Origin: Desulfobulbaceae bacterium
GTDB taxonomy: Bacteria > Desulfobacterota > Desulfobulbia > Desulfobulbales > Desulfobulbaceae
Direction of reading: 5' to 3'
DNA: 51,167 nucleotides
Assembly (NCBI GenBank): GCA_023544645.1
Contig: JAMJFO010000020.1
Span: 1-51,167, forward strand
This document shows, piece by piece, positions 25,019 through 32,851 of this stretch. The notes beneath the pieces were generated by a model. It was not told the origin of the DNA. It searched no databases and saw only the letters and a program-made list of their open reading frames with translations. Position 1 is the first letter of the stretch. Each line of letters opens with the position of its first letter. A program made the translations under genes and the position numbers.

Positions 25019-26053
25019 TCAGACTTCTGTCCAGTACTCCTCCGGCATATCCTGGGCAAGAGCCAGCGCGCCGTCGGAACCGCTGAACAGCGGGTCATCC
25101 ACAGCCAGGACTTTTGACTCTCCGTACTCGCTGAGAACCTTTTCCAGGTACTCGGCCAGTCCTTCAATCTGACTGCCGCCGCCGGCCAGAATAACGTTCT
25201 TCCGAATCACATCCTGATACTCCGGATCAAATTTGGCGATGAGCTCAAGCATTAATTCAACAATGGCCGGGAGGATACTTTCGCAGGCCCGCCGCATCTC
25301 ATCGGTGATATCATGCTTGGTCGGACGCCCATCCACGGGGATATCCACCTTGACCGCTTTCTCCGGCTCACCGATAAAGCTGAATTTTTCCTTGAAACGG
25401 CGAACCATGTTGAGGTTGAAATCAGAATGGGGATAACGCTCCTCAAGGAAGTTGTACAACTGCTGATCAATGTAGTCGCCGGCGGTGAGCACTGTCCGCT
25501 GGTCGTCCTCGTTGGGCACAGTACCGTGCATGATGCAGAAATCCACCGTGCCGGCGCCGATATCAATGACCATGGCGTTGTCAAGGGCATTCACCCCGTA
25601 AGCGACCGCAAAGGGCTCGGATACCACGAGGAGCGAATCCGCGTATTCGGCCACGGCCTTCTTGAGGGCCACCTTGTTCACTTTGAAGGATTCCGCCGGC
25701 ACTCCAACCACGGCCCGGACCTTGTCCGCATCATTTTTGGCCTGCACCAGAGAGATGAGATGATGAATGAGTTCTTTGACAGCCTCCTCGTCCCGGGCGG
25801 TACCCTCTTTAATAACCCCGTTTTTGAGGGGACGGTATAAATCCAGGGAAAGACGATGCTCGACCGCTTCCCCGCCAAACAGAATAGGAGCGCCCACGAC
25901 TTTTTTGGCGATAAAATCCTTTGGCCACCCCACGTAGCTTTCAACCCATTTTTTCTTTCCATTGCTAGCGGAAATGGCACTTCTCGAGGTCCCGAGATCG
26001 ATGCCGACAATCATTTTTTCATCAACTGCTTTTGCTTCGCTCTTTTTGGCCAT
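25019..26053 (-). CDS. MamK-like bacterial actin
   Basis: 344 aa. Actin/HSP70-fold ATPase expected to polymerise into filaments. Phosphate 1 motif GIDLGTS (17-23), SEPF with the putative catalytic glutamate E146, phosphate 2 motif VIDIGAGTVD (162-171) and adenosine motif AGGGSQIEGL (290-299). By recall it is closer to magnetosome MamK than to MreB: the phrases YPLxxGV, QFSFxG, FQPEYQ and the C-terminal ALxLAxxxPxxYW tail have direct counterparts here (RPLKNGV, KFSFIGEP, FDPEYQ, ALALAQDMPEEYW). It overlaps the upstream amidase by 32 bases, with AGGAGTGGAGA just before its ATG, so the two are co-expressed. No other mam gene is in the window. The alternative is an uncharacterised MamK/Alfa-type actin with a cytoskeletal or wall-related role. 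Confidence 0.85.
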   Translation of the reverse strand: MAKKSEAKAVDEKMIVGIDLGTSRSAISASNGKKKWVESYVGWPKDFIAKKVVGAPILFGGEAVEHRLSLDLYRPLKNGVIKEGTARDEEAVKELIHHLISLVQAKNDADKVRAVVGVPAESFKVNKVALKKAVAEYADSLLVVSEPFAVAYGVNALDNAMVIDIGAGTVDFCIMHGTVPNEDDQRTVLTAGDYIDQQLYNFLEERYPHSDFNLNMVRRFKEKFSFIGEPEKAVKVDIPVDGRPTKHDITDEMRRACESILPAIVELMLELIAKFDPEYQDVIRKNVILAGGGSQIEGLAEYLEKVLSEYGESKVLAVDDPLFSGSDGALALAQDMPEEYWTEV

Positions 26054-27203
26054 TCTCCACTCCTTTTAATACATGTAAATTTCTTCTGGCAAGATAACGG
26101 GTTGTGCCCTCCGCAAGAAATGAAGTAATTTCATCACGATAGGCCGGCATATTCAATTTCAGTTCTTCCTGTTTTTTCGTAATGCATGAGATTTCAACCA
26201 GGACGCTGGGGGCGTCCACCCCGAGCAGGACAACAAAAGGGGCAATTTTAATCCCGGCATCAGCAATATCCTTATCATACTTTTTCACGTTCGTGAAGAG
26301 ACTATGTTGGATGGAGGAAGCCAGCGTTGCAGACTCCTGCTCCTTGAACGTATTGCCGATCTTCTTGATCATGTTCTCAAAATCCCTGGTCAGGAGGCCG
26401 GACCCCCTGTTTTCCTGCTCCGCAAGACGCAGGGTTTCCTCATCCTGTGGCGGGCCGTAGTAATAGGTTTCGATGAGATTTTCCCGCTTCTGGGGAAGGG
26501 CATTGACATGCAGGGAGATGAACAGGTCGGTCCTGCCGGAATTGGCAAATTCCACCCGTTCCGTCAGGGACATGGTGACATCACTGTCCCGGGTCAGGAC
26601 GACCTTGTACTTGCCGCTCTCCTCAAGCTTATCCCGCAGCCCCAGCGCAATATCCAGAACAATATCCTTTTCCTTGGTTCCCAGAGCACCTATGGCCCCG
26701 GGATCCTTTCCGCCATGTCCGGGATCAATGACGATTGTCTGAACATCCAGGCCGAAAACGGAACTGAGGCGGACATTGGCATTATTGAGGATAATGCTGT
26801 AATCAAGAAGCTTTTCAGCATTGAGCTCCACCGGTTCAATTCCCGGCTGCCGGAGAATGTATGATTCTTGTGCGGAGGAATAGGCGGGGAGCAGAGCCGG
26901 AGCCGACATTTCCACCACCCCGGTTTCGCCGAGAGAAAATTCCGTTTGCGCTGTGGTTCTCCCGGCTATTGTTGCCGGCTGCTCACGGAAATTCAGGACA
27001 TCCAGATAGAGGCTTGCCAGCAGCAGAAAAACGGCAAGGAATAAAAGAGAGCCCGTCAGCGCCTTCTTCTTTCTTTTTGTCAGTATTTGACCATTTCTGT
27101 CCGCGGGAGGGAGATCGCCGTCAATCCTGAGGTTCTCATCATAAACCCCTTTAAGAATCGCGCTCTTCAGCCGCCCGCTCTGTGTTGGATTACGAATTGT
27201 CAT
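26022..27203 (-). CDS. N-acetylmuramoyl-L-alanine amidase (Amidase_3), membrane-anchored
   Basis: 393 aa from the ATG at 27203 with AGGTGA about ten bases upstream; a TTG at 27212 is also in frame. Cleaves the amide bond between muramic acid and the peptide stem, used in cell separation. A short cytoplasmic segment and one membrane helix (ALTGSLLFLAVFLLLASLYL, about 50-70) place the enzyme in the periplasm. The catalytic domain has zinc ligands in VIDPGHGGKDPGAIG (His), KEKDIVLDIAL (Glu) and FISLHVNALP (His), and the second glutamate in SVLVEISCITKKQEE. It has an ideal sigma70 promoter at 27378-27406 and overlaps the MamK-like actin gene at its 3' end. Confidence 0.9.
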   Translation of the reverse strand: MTIRNPTQSGRLKSAILKGVYDENLRIDGDLPPADRNGQILTKRKKKALTGSLLFLAVFLLLASLYLDVLNFREQPATIAGRTTAQTEFSLGETGVVEMSAPALLPAYSSAQESYILRQPGIEPVELNAEKLLDYSIILNNANVRLSSVFGLDVQTIVIDPGHGGKDPGAIGALGTKEKDIVLDIALGLRDKLEESGKYKVVLTRDSDVTMSLTERVEFANSGRTDLFISLHVNALPQKRENLIETYYYGPPQDEETLRLAEQENRGSGLLTRDFENMIKKIGNTFKEQESATLASSIQHSLFTNVKKYDKDIADAGIKIAPFVVLLGVDAPSVLVEISCITKKQEELKLNMPAYRDEITSFLAEGTTRYLARRNLHVLKGVENGQKERSKSS

Positions 27204-27224
27204 GTGCGACAAATCACCTGGAGG

Positions 27225-27293
27225 TCAGCACAGGTCGTTGTATTGACGATGTGCAGTGCATTGCAGACAAAACAACCACCAATCTTTTGTCAT
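27225..27293 (-). CDS. Possible 22-aa leader peptide upstream of the amidase
   Basis: A short frame ATG (27293) to TGA (27225) encoding MTKDWWLFCLQC followed by a polar tail. It has an AGGGGG site six bases upstream of its ATG, better than that of the amidase, and lies on the leader RNA between the consensus promoter and the amidase start. It could be a regulatory leader peptide or chance; no homologue is known to me. Confidence 0.25.
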   Translation of the reverse strand: MTKDWWLFCLQCTAHRQYNDLC

Positions 27294-27377
27294 AGCATAC
27301 CCCCTGAACAAAAAATCCCGTTATCACCCTCAGCCAAAGCGTATTTCCCCGAAAAGGAAGATAACAACCATTTCGTA

Positions 27378-27406
27378 ATTATATGTTCTGCAATATATAC
27401 TGTCAA
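27378..27406 (-). promoter_or_regulatory. Consensus sigma70 promoter of the amidase-actin operon
   Basis: On the minus strand TTGACA (27406-27401), exactly 17 bases, TATAAT (27383-27378). Both hexamers are perfect. The leader to the amidase ATG is about 168 nt. A fully consensus promoter implies strong constitutive expression unless a repressor or leader control limits it. The rest of 27294-27555 shows no further gene. Confidence 0.85.
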
Positions 27407-27555
27407 CCGGTTCTCTCCCGCAATCCATCCGAATTACAGTAGAATTTTTGACTTCAGAAGGTTGACCGGTCAAAAGGGACTGCGACGGAGTATTGAGATT
27501 AGCTGAAGCATGAACAGGACGCACTACTGTACGGCCGAGGATATTTGAAGGAAGT

Positions 27556-27924
27556 TCAGGCTTCTCCGGTGACACTGTGGGCGATGAAATAATCAAGCCT
27601 TGTCTTCTGCTGCTGGGTCAATTCCCCGAACTGCAGGCCAAAAAACTTGATTTCAGTATTGCTGAAAGGCGAACAGGAACACTTTCTTTGGAAGCGAACC
27701 AGACGAACCGGAAGATCCTGCAGGTAAAAATTGTCATTTTGCAGAAAAAAGTCCAGAAGCATCTCCTCATCCGGAGAACCATCAAACACGACGGATTGCA
27801 GTTGCACGCCGTTTTCGCTGATGTTCCCTATGGTAAAGGGAATCTTGTTGATAAAGGCAAATGCACCCTCAGTTACCCTGAACCGGGTATATTTACGCCT
27901 TTCCCTGTTTTCCGTCATTGTCAT
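27556..27924 (-). CDS. PilZ-domain protein
   Basis: About 122 aa from an ATG at 27924 (GTG at 27930 and ATG at 27918 are alternatives). Single-domain PilZ, the usual receptor for cyclic di-GMP. The N-terminal arginine motif is RERRKYTRF, and the second motif reads IGNISENGVQL, close to the consensus (D/N)xSxxG. The remainder forms the expected beta barrel (LPVRLVRFQRK, IKFFGLQF). The loss of the usual final arginine spacing is not evident, so ligand binding is plausible. It directly follows an unlisted 48-aa gene with no gap. Confidence 0.8.
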   Translation of the reverse strand: MTMTENRERRKYTRFRVTEGAFAFINKIPFTIGNISENGVQLQSVVFDGSPDEEMLLDFFLQNDNFYLQDLPVRLVRFQRKCSCSPFSNTEIKFFGLQFGELTQQQKTRLDYFIAHSVTGEA

Positions 27925-27930
27925 CACCAC

Positions 27931-28077
27931 TCAGATCGTACTCTTCCGCTCTTCCCGGGGCTCACTCTGCACAAACAGCCGGCAGTATTCAAATACCAGT
28001 TTTCTGCGCTGGGCAAGCTGCAACTGGAAATAAATAGGACTCAGCATTAATATCCTGATCGCCTCACGTGGATTCAT
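27931..28077 (-). CDS. Small conserved-looking protein (48 aa) upstream of PilZ
   Basis: An open frame from ATG 28077 to TGA 27931 beginning MNPREAIRILMLSPIYFQL and ending with a charged tail (SEPREERKSTI). Amphipathic helical, no membrane segment. The stop abuts the GTG/ATG starts of the PilZ gene, which supports a real two-gene unit. A moderate GAG-type ribosome-binding site lies about six bases upstream. Too short for usual gene calls. Function unknown. From 28078 to 28314 no other gene is seen. Confidence 0.5.
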   Translation of the reverse strand: MNPREAIRILMLSPIYFQLQLAQRRKLVFEYCRLFVQSEPREERKSTI

Positions 28078-28314
28078 GGTATCAGCTCACAAATATCTCT
28101 TCTATGGAGATGCAAGATTAATTCCAGGTTAAATAACCCTGCACATTTTCCCATCACAAAAAAAAAGTTCAAATTTACAGCATCTTATCACCGATGGCAA
28201 CGCAAATCAAATAAAAAGTCATTGCCCATAATTGTAATTCCAGACACACTTATTACAATTTCGAAACAGACAATACCCTGCAGCCCCGCTATACAACTGA
28301 CAAAATATCTTATT

Positions 28315-30996
28315 TCAAACCTTGGCAAGATTGCTGCTGACAGAAAGATTGACCACCAGCGGCACATCCAGTTGAATGACCTTTTCCATGGCAGCCTGCA
28401 GGAGCTGCTCGGTGGCGCTGATCTCCTCTTCCGGTACCTCCAGTACCAGTTCATCGTGGATCTGCAGGATCATTTTGGCTTCCAGCCTCTGCCGCCTGAG
28501 TTCCCGGTCGACCTGGAGCATGGCCAGCTTGATAATATCGGCCGCTGTCCCCTGGATCGGAGTATTAATGGCAGCGCGTTCGGCAAATTCGCGCCGGGTA
28601 CGATTGCTATGGTCAATATCCGGCAGCCGGCGACGCCTGCCCAGCAGGGTTGAAACATAGCCATCCTTGCGGGCCTGGGCGATAATCTCATCCATGAAGG
28701 TTCTGACCCCCGGGTAATGGGCAAAATAGCGGTCAATGAACGTCTGCGCCTCCTTACGGCTTATATTCAACTGACTGGAAAGGCCGAAACTGGACATGCC
28801 GTAGACGATCCCGAAGTTGATGGTCTTGGCCACCCGGCGCATTTCAGGGGTAATAAGCTGGGGAGCGACAAAAAAAATCTCGGCTGCTGTCCGTTGGTGA
28901 ATATCGTCCCCGGCCATAAATGCCTCACGCAACGCCTGGTCGCCGGAATAGTGCGCGAGAACGCGCAGGTCTATCTGCGAGTAGTCGCCGGACAGGAGCT
29001 GATGCCCGGGCGGCGCTACAAAGGCCGAGCGGATGCGCTGCCCGTCCTCGCTCCGTATGGGAATATTCTGCAGATTGGGGTTGCTGGAACTCAGCCTGCC
29101 GGTGGTTGTGCCGCACTGGTTGAAAGAGGTATGCACCCTGCCGCTCGATTCCCCGGCCAGGCTGGTCAACCTGTCCACATAGGTCGACTTGAGCTTGGAG
29201 AGATTGCGGTACTCCAGGATCATACGGGGCAAATCATGCTGCAGGGCCAGCCGCTCAAGCACTTTGACGTCGGTGGAATAACCGGTCTTGGTTTTTCTGC
29301 CCCTGGGCAGGTTGAGCTCATCGAACAGGATCTCCCCCAGCTGTTGCGGCGAGTTGATATTGAATTCCCTGCCGGCCATTTTATGAATATCCTGCTTCAG
29401 CCCATCGATCTTCCGACCGAATTCTTTCGACAAGGTGTCCAGCAGACCGGTATCGACACAAATTCCCCGGCGCTCCATTTCCGCCAGAACCGGGATCAGC
29501 GGACATTCAAGATCGGCAAAAAGAGGCCACAGGCCCAGCTCCCTCAGTTGCGGTTCCTGGTGCTCAAACAGCCTGAGCGCACCGTAGACATCTTCGCAGC
29601 TGTAATCACGGGCCTGCTCCAGGGGCACCCTGGCAAAACCATCCTCGCGTTTATCACCTCCGACAACCTCGGCAAAGGAAGTCAGGCGGATATCAAGATC
29701 CAGGCAGAGATCATCCAGTTTATAGGATCTCCGGCCCGGGTCAATGAGCCAGGCGCCGACCATGGTATCATAGAGGGGACCGGCAAGCCTGACCCCCTCA
29801 TTCTGCGGAGCAGAAAGCACTGCCCAGTCATACTTGAGATTATGACCGATCTTCGGCAGCTTCCGTTCTTCCAGAAAGGGACGGAGCGCCGAAACGACTT
29901 CCCCCAGAGGAAGCTGGTCGGCAACACGCTCATCCTCCCGGTCACGATGCCCACAGGGAATATACCAGGCACTGCCGGTGTCGATGCAAAGGGAAATACC
30001 TACCAGTCGGGCGACAAGCGGATCAAGGGAGGTTGTTTCCGTATCAACAACCAGATGAACGGCTTTTTGCAGCTGACTGACCAGCTCATCCATCTGCTCC
30101 CCGGTCTGGACCAGGGAAAACCCCAACGTATCAACCTTACTGGCAGGAACATCGGACTTGAGAAGGGAATGAAACTCCAGTTCGGACAACAGCACGCGCA
30201 ACTGGTCGCCATGGGGTTCGCCCAGCCGGTATTCTTCCGGCTGCTCAGGCACCACGGCCTCGTGGTTGAGACGGATCAGCTTCCGGGACAGAAACGCGTC
30301 ATCCTTATGGGCAATGAGGTTTTCTTTCATCTTTGAGGGCTTCAGGAAATCGATCTGCTCATACAACCCTTCCAGGGTGACATACTGTTTGATGAGTTTT
30401 TCCGCTGTTTTGGGCCCCACCCCGGGGACGCCGGGAATATTGTCCGAGCTGTCGCCGGTGAGGGCGAAATAATCAAGCAGCTGGTCCGGATCGAGACCAT
30501 ATTTTTTTTTCACTGTTTCCGGAGTCATGGTCCGGTCGTTCATCGGGTCCCACATGGATACGGAATCCGACACAAGCTGCAGCAGATCCTTGTCGCCCGA
30601 CACGATTACCACCCTGCAACCGCGGGCGGTGAGGCGCCTGGTTACCGAGGCGATCAGGTCATCGGCCTCCTGATCGTCGTGTTCCAGGCTGAGGATGTTA
30701 TAGGAACCGGCAATCTTTCTGATATACGGAATCTGGACTGCAAGATCATCGGGCATTGGCGGCCTGTTGGCCTTATATTCCGGATAAAGTTTGTGTCGGA
30801 AGACAGGACCCCTGGTATCAAAGGCTACGGCAAGGCACTGCGGCTGCCGCTCCCGTATGATCCGACGCAGAATAGTGGTAAAGCCATACACGGCATGGGT
30901 CGGCAGTCCGCTGGAATTGCTGAGAGGCGCTATGGCATGATAGGCCCGGTAAATATATGCGCTGCCGTCAATAAGATAAATTTCGTCACAAACCAT
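28315..30996 (-). CDS. polA: DNA polymerase I
   Basis: 893 aa from ATG 30996 (MVCDEIYLIDGSAYIYRAYH); the frame runs 42 codons further upstream through the terminator of the previous gene, which is not coding. Replication repair polymerase. The 5'-3' exonuclease domain (about 1-290) has DDQEADDLIA and GDKDLLQL. The 3'-5' exonuclease domain (about 300-490) keeps VVDTETTSLDPL, GHNLKYDW and DYSCEDV, so proofreading appears intact. The polymerase domain (about 500-893) has motif A SGDYSQIDLRVLAH, motif B RRVAKTINFGIVYGMS and motif C QIHDELVLEVPE. Confidence 0.97.
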   Translation of the reverse strand: MVCDEIYLIDGSAYIYRAYHAIAPLSNSSGLPTHAVYGFTTILRRIIRERQPQCLAVAFDTRGPVFRHKLYPEYKANRPPMPDDLAVQIPYIRKIAGSYNILSLEHDDQEADDLIASVTRRLTARGCRVVIVSGDKDLLQLVSDSVSMWDPMNDRTMTPETVKKKYGLDPDQLLDYFALTGDSSDNIPGVPGVGPKTAEKLIKQYVTLEGLYEQIDFLKPSKMKENLIAHKDDAFLSRKLIRLNHEAVVPEQPEEYRLGEPHGDQLRVLLSELEFHSLLKSDVPASKVDTLGFSLVQTGEQMDELVSQLQKAVHLVVDTETTSLDPLVARLVGISLCIDTGSAWYIPCGHRDREDERVADQLPLGEVVSALRPFLEERKLPKIGHNLKYDWAVLSAPQNEGVRLAGPLYDTMVGAWLIDPGRRSYKLDDLCLDLDIRLTSFAEVVGGDKREDGFARVPLEQARDYSCEDVYGALRLFEHQEPQLRELGLWPLFADLECPLIPVLAEMERRGICVDTGLLDTLSKEFGRKIDGLKQDIHKMAGREFNINSPQQLGEILFDELNLPRGRKTKTGYSTDVKVLERLALQHDLPRMILEYRNLSKLKSTYVDRLTSLAGESSGRVHTSFNQCGTTTGRLSSSNPNLQNIPIRSEDGQRIRSAFVAPPGHQLLSGDYSQIDLRVLAHYSGDQALREAFMAGDDIHQRTAAEIFFVAPQLITPEMRRVAKTINFGIVYGMSSFGLSSQLNISRKEAQTFIDRYFAHYPGVRTFMDEIIAQARKDGYVSTLLGRRRRLPDIDHSNRTRREFAERAAINTPIQGTAADIIKLAMLQVDRELRRQRLEAKMILQIHDELVLEVPEEEISATEQLLQAAMEKVIQLDVPLVVNLSVSSNLAKV

Positions 30997-31085
30997 AGAT
31001 GTACGTGTCCTGGTTAAAAAGACGCCCCCCCCGGGTTGCCTGGAGGCTGGCGCTGGCGCCTGTTTGCTGAATTTTTTCCGAGTGC

Positions 31086-31119
31086 AAAAGAAAACCCCTG
31101 CCGGGAACCTCGGCAGGGG
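31086..31119 (-). terminator. Terminator after the HPF-cold-shock gene
   Basis: On the minus strand CCCCTGCCG-AGGTTCC-CGGCAGGGG is followed by TTTTCTTTT. A 9-bp perfect GC-rich stem located 25 bases after the stop of the gene at 31144. It also shows that polA must start downstream of it. Confidence 0.85.
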
Positions 31120-31143
31120 CATGGCTACGGAGGTAATTTCAAC

Positions 31144-31686
31144 TTACCCCTTCTCCGCGCGGACAAAGGTTGCCTGGGGGCCCATCTCTCCCTCTGTCAC
31201 TCCGAACATGACCGAATCACCCTCTTTAAGGTCATCCATGACCACATCCTTGAGAACATTTTCGTGAAAAAAGATTTCTTGTTCATCGGAAGTTATAATA
31301 AAACCATATGAGTCGATGGGGAAAAGTTTTTTTATAATCCCAGAACCGTTGCCGCCAAGCACCGCACCCTGGGCCTTCACACCCTTGTGGTCCTGTTTCT
31401 TGCGGACGATCTCCTTGAGCTGCATCCCCAGGACATCGAAGGCTTCAACCAACAGCGGATGTACTTTTTCACCGCGCCGCTTTACGACGACAGTATCATT
31501 GGGCACTGATGCGACCACCCGGACCTCAAATCCTCCTTCCTTATGATTGGAAGTGCTTTCGATGGTCACACGCAGGTGAAGAACCAGGTTGGCGTAATGG
31601 CGGATCAGCTTTTCTTTTTCGCCTTCGATCTTGTCGAGCCAACCTTTCCGCATGTCGAGATTCCTGGCTTCAATCTTCAGTTCCAT
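31144..31686 (-). CDS. HPF/RaiA-like ribosome factor fused to a cold-shock domain
   Basis: 180 aa from ATG 31686, which has GGAGGAACTGT before it; the longer frame to 31812 includes promoter DNA. The N-terminal domain (about 1-105) resembles ribosome hibernation factor HPF/YfiA (MELKIEARNLDM, HLRVTIESTSNHKEGGFEVR, VVKRRGEKVHPLLVEAFDVL). The C-terminal part (about 115-180) is a cold-shock/S1-like domain with GIIKKLFPIDSYGFIITSDE and IFFHENVL, the RNP-type motifs. The fusion suggests stationary-phase ribosome protection coupled to RNA binding. Such fusions are known in some proteobacteria, but the function of this one is untested. Confidence 0.85.
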   Translation of the reverse strand: MELKIEARNLDMRKGWLDKIEGEKEKLIRHYANLVLHLRVTIESTSNHKEGGFEVRVVASVPNDTVVVKRRGEKVHPLLVEAFDVLGMQLKEIVRKKQDHKGVKAQGAVLGGNGSGIIKKLFPIDSYGFIITSDEQEIFFHENVLKDVVMDDLKEGDSVMFGVTEGEMGPQATFVRAEKG

Positions 31687-31811
31687 ACAGTTCCTCCAGT
31701 GTTTACCATGACAGCAACCCCGTGCTGCTGCCTTAACAAATTGATTATAATGAAAATCTGGTAAAAAAATGAAATTTCTGCGGCAAGAAAAAAACACCTG
31801 TTCATACTTCA

Positions 31812-31841
31812 ATTATAGTCATAGTTATCCTAGCAAATCAA
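31812..31841 (-). promoter_or_regulatory. Promoter of the HPF-cold-shock gene
   Basis: On the minus strand TTGATT (31841-31836), 18 bases, TATAAT (31817-31812). A perfect -10 and good -35. The leader to the ATG at 31686 is about 119 nt and T-rich, comparable to the long leaders of cold-shock mRNAs (inference). A second TATAAT lies inside the leader. Confidence 0.7.
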
Positions 31842-31895
31842 GGGCGGGAGTTCATTTTCTTGACGATAAGTGATGCCAGGGTGTACATTGTGGCC

Positions 31896-32849
31896 ATGAT
31901 CCATGAAGAAAGCATAGGCGTTCTCCTGCTCAACCTCGGGGGACCGGAAAAAGAGGAAGATGTAGAGCCGTTTCTCTACAACCTTTTTTCCGACCGCCAG
32001 ATTATCCGGCTGGGGCCGGCTATTCTCCAGAAACCCATCGCCAGACTGATCGCCCGGCGCCGGGCACCGAAATCCGCCGCCAGTTACCTGAAGATCGGCG
32101 GGGGCTCCCCGATACGCCGCATAACCGATCAGCAGGCCCGGGCGCTGGAGAATTTCCTTGCGGACAAAGGTAATTTCATGGTGCGATCCTGCATGCGCTA
32201 CTGGCATCCCTTTGCCGCGGAAGCCGTCAGGGACCTGGTCAACGGCGGCGTTCAGCAGGTCATAGCCCTGCCCCTTTATCCGCATTACTCCATCGCCACC
32301 ACCGGTTCATCCATGACCGACCTGCATGCGACCCTCCGCAAACATCCATCCCTGTCAATCACGGAGATCCGCTCCTGGCCGGATCAGCCGCTCTACATCC
32401 GGTGTCTGGCAAAACGCATTGCAGAAGGCATCGCCCGGTTCAAGGGGGAAAAGGTGCAGGTTGTGTACAGCGCGCACAGCCTCCCGAAAAAATTCATCCT
32501 TGAAGGGGATCCCTATGTCGACGAGATCACGAAAACCATCAGGGCTGTTGAACAGATAACCGGGAATCAGGGGAAGCTCTGCTACCAGAGTCGCAGCGGT
32601 CCGGTGGAATGGCTGGAGCCTTCCACTCCCGACCTGCTCAGACAGTTGGCCGGAGAGGGATGCAAAAATATCCTGATGGTGCCCATCAGTTTTGTCTCAG
32701 ACCATGTTGAAACCCTGTACGAGATAGACATGCTTTATCGCGATCTGGCCGCAGAACTGGGGATGCGCCTGGAGTCCACCAGGGCCCTCAACGACGACCC
32801 TGAGTTTATCGAAGCCCTGGCCGGCCTGGTGCTTGGCGCCCTGAAATAG
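31896..32849 (+). CDS. hemH: Ferrochelatase
   Basis: About 317 aa from ATG 31896; a GTG at 31890 with AGGGTG six bases upstream and a TTG at 31860 are alternative starts. Inserts ferrous iron into protoporphyrin IX (or coproporphyrin in some lineages). Family blocks: GVLLLNLGGPE, PLYPHYSIATTGS, the catalytic histidine in VVYSAHSLPKKF, CYQSRSGPVEWLEPST, and VPISFVSDHVETLYEID with the conserved glutamate. Convergent with rodA, separated by two bases. Many sulfate reducers make heme through the siroheme (Ahb) route instead, so its presence is informative about the heme pathway of this organism. Confidence 0.93.
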   Translation: MIHEESIGVLLLNLGGPEKEEDVEPFLYNLFSDRQIIRLGPAILQKPIARLIARRRAPKSAASYLKIGGGSPIRRITDQQARALENFLADKGNFMVRSCMRYWHPFAAEAVRDLVNGGVQQVIALPLYPHYSIATTGSSMTDLHATLRKHPSLSITEIRSWPDQPLYIRCLAKRIAEGIARFKGEKVQVVYSAHSLPKKFILEGDPYVDEITKTIRAVEQITGNQGKLCYQSRSGPVEWLEPSTPDLLRQLAGEGCKNILMVPISFVSDHVETLYEIDMLYRDLAAELGMRLESTRALNDDPEFIEALAGLVLGALK

Positions 32850-32851
32850 CC

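Noticed and set aside
25019-26053. A magnetosome gene island suggested by the MamK-like gene
   Set aside because: No mamA, B, M, O, I, E or other magnetosome gene is nearby; the neighbours are an amidase, citrate synthase and PilZ.
28717-30336. A 539-codon open frame on the plus strand opposite polA
   Set aside because: Antisense of the polymerase and exonuclease domains; no recognisable motif, and polA motifs A, B and C are intact on the other strand.
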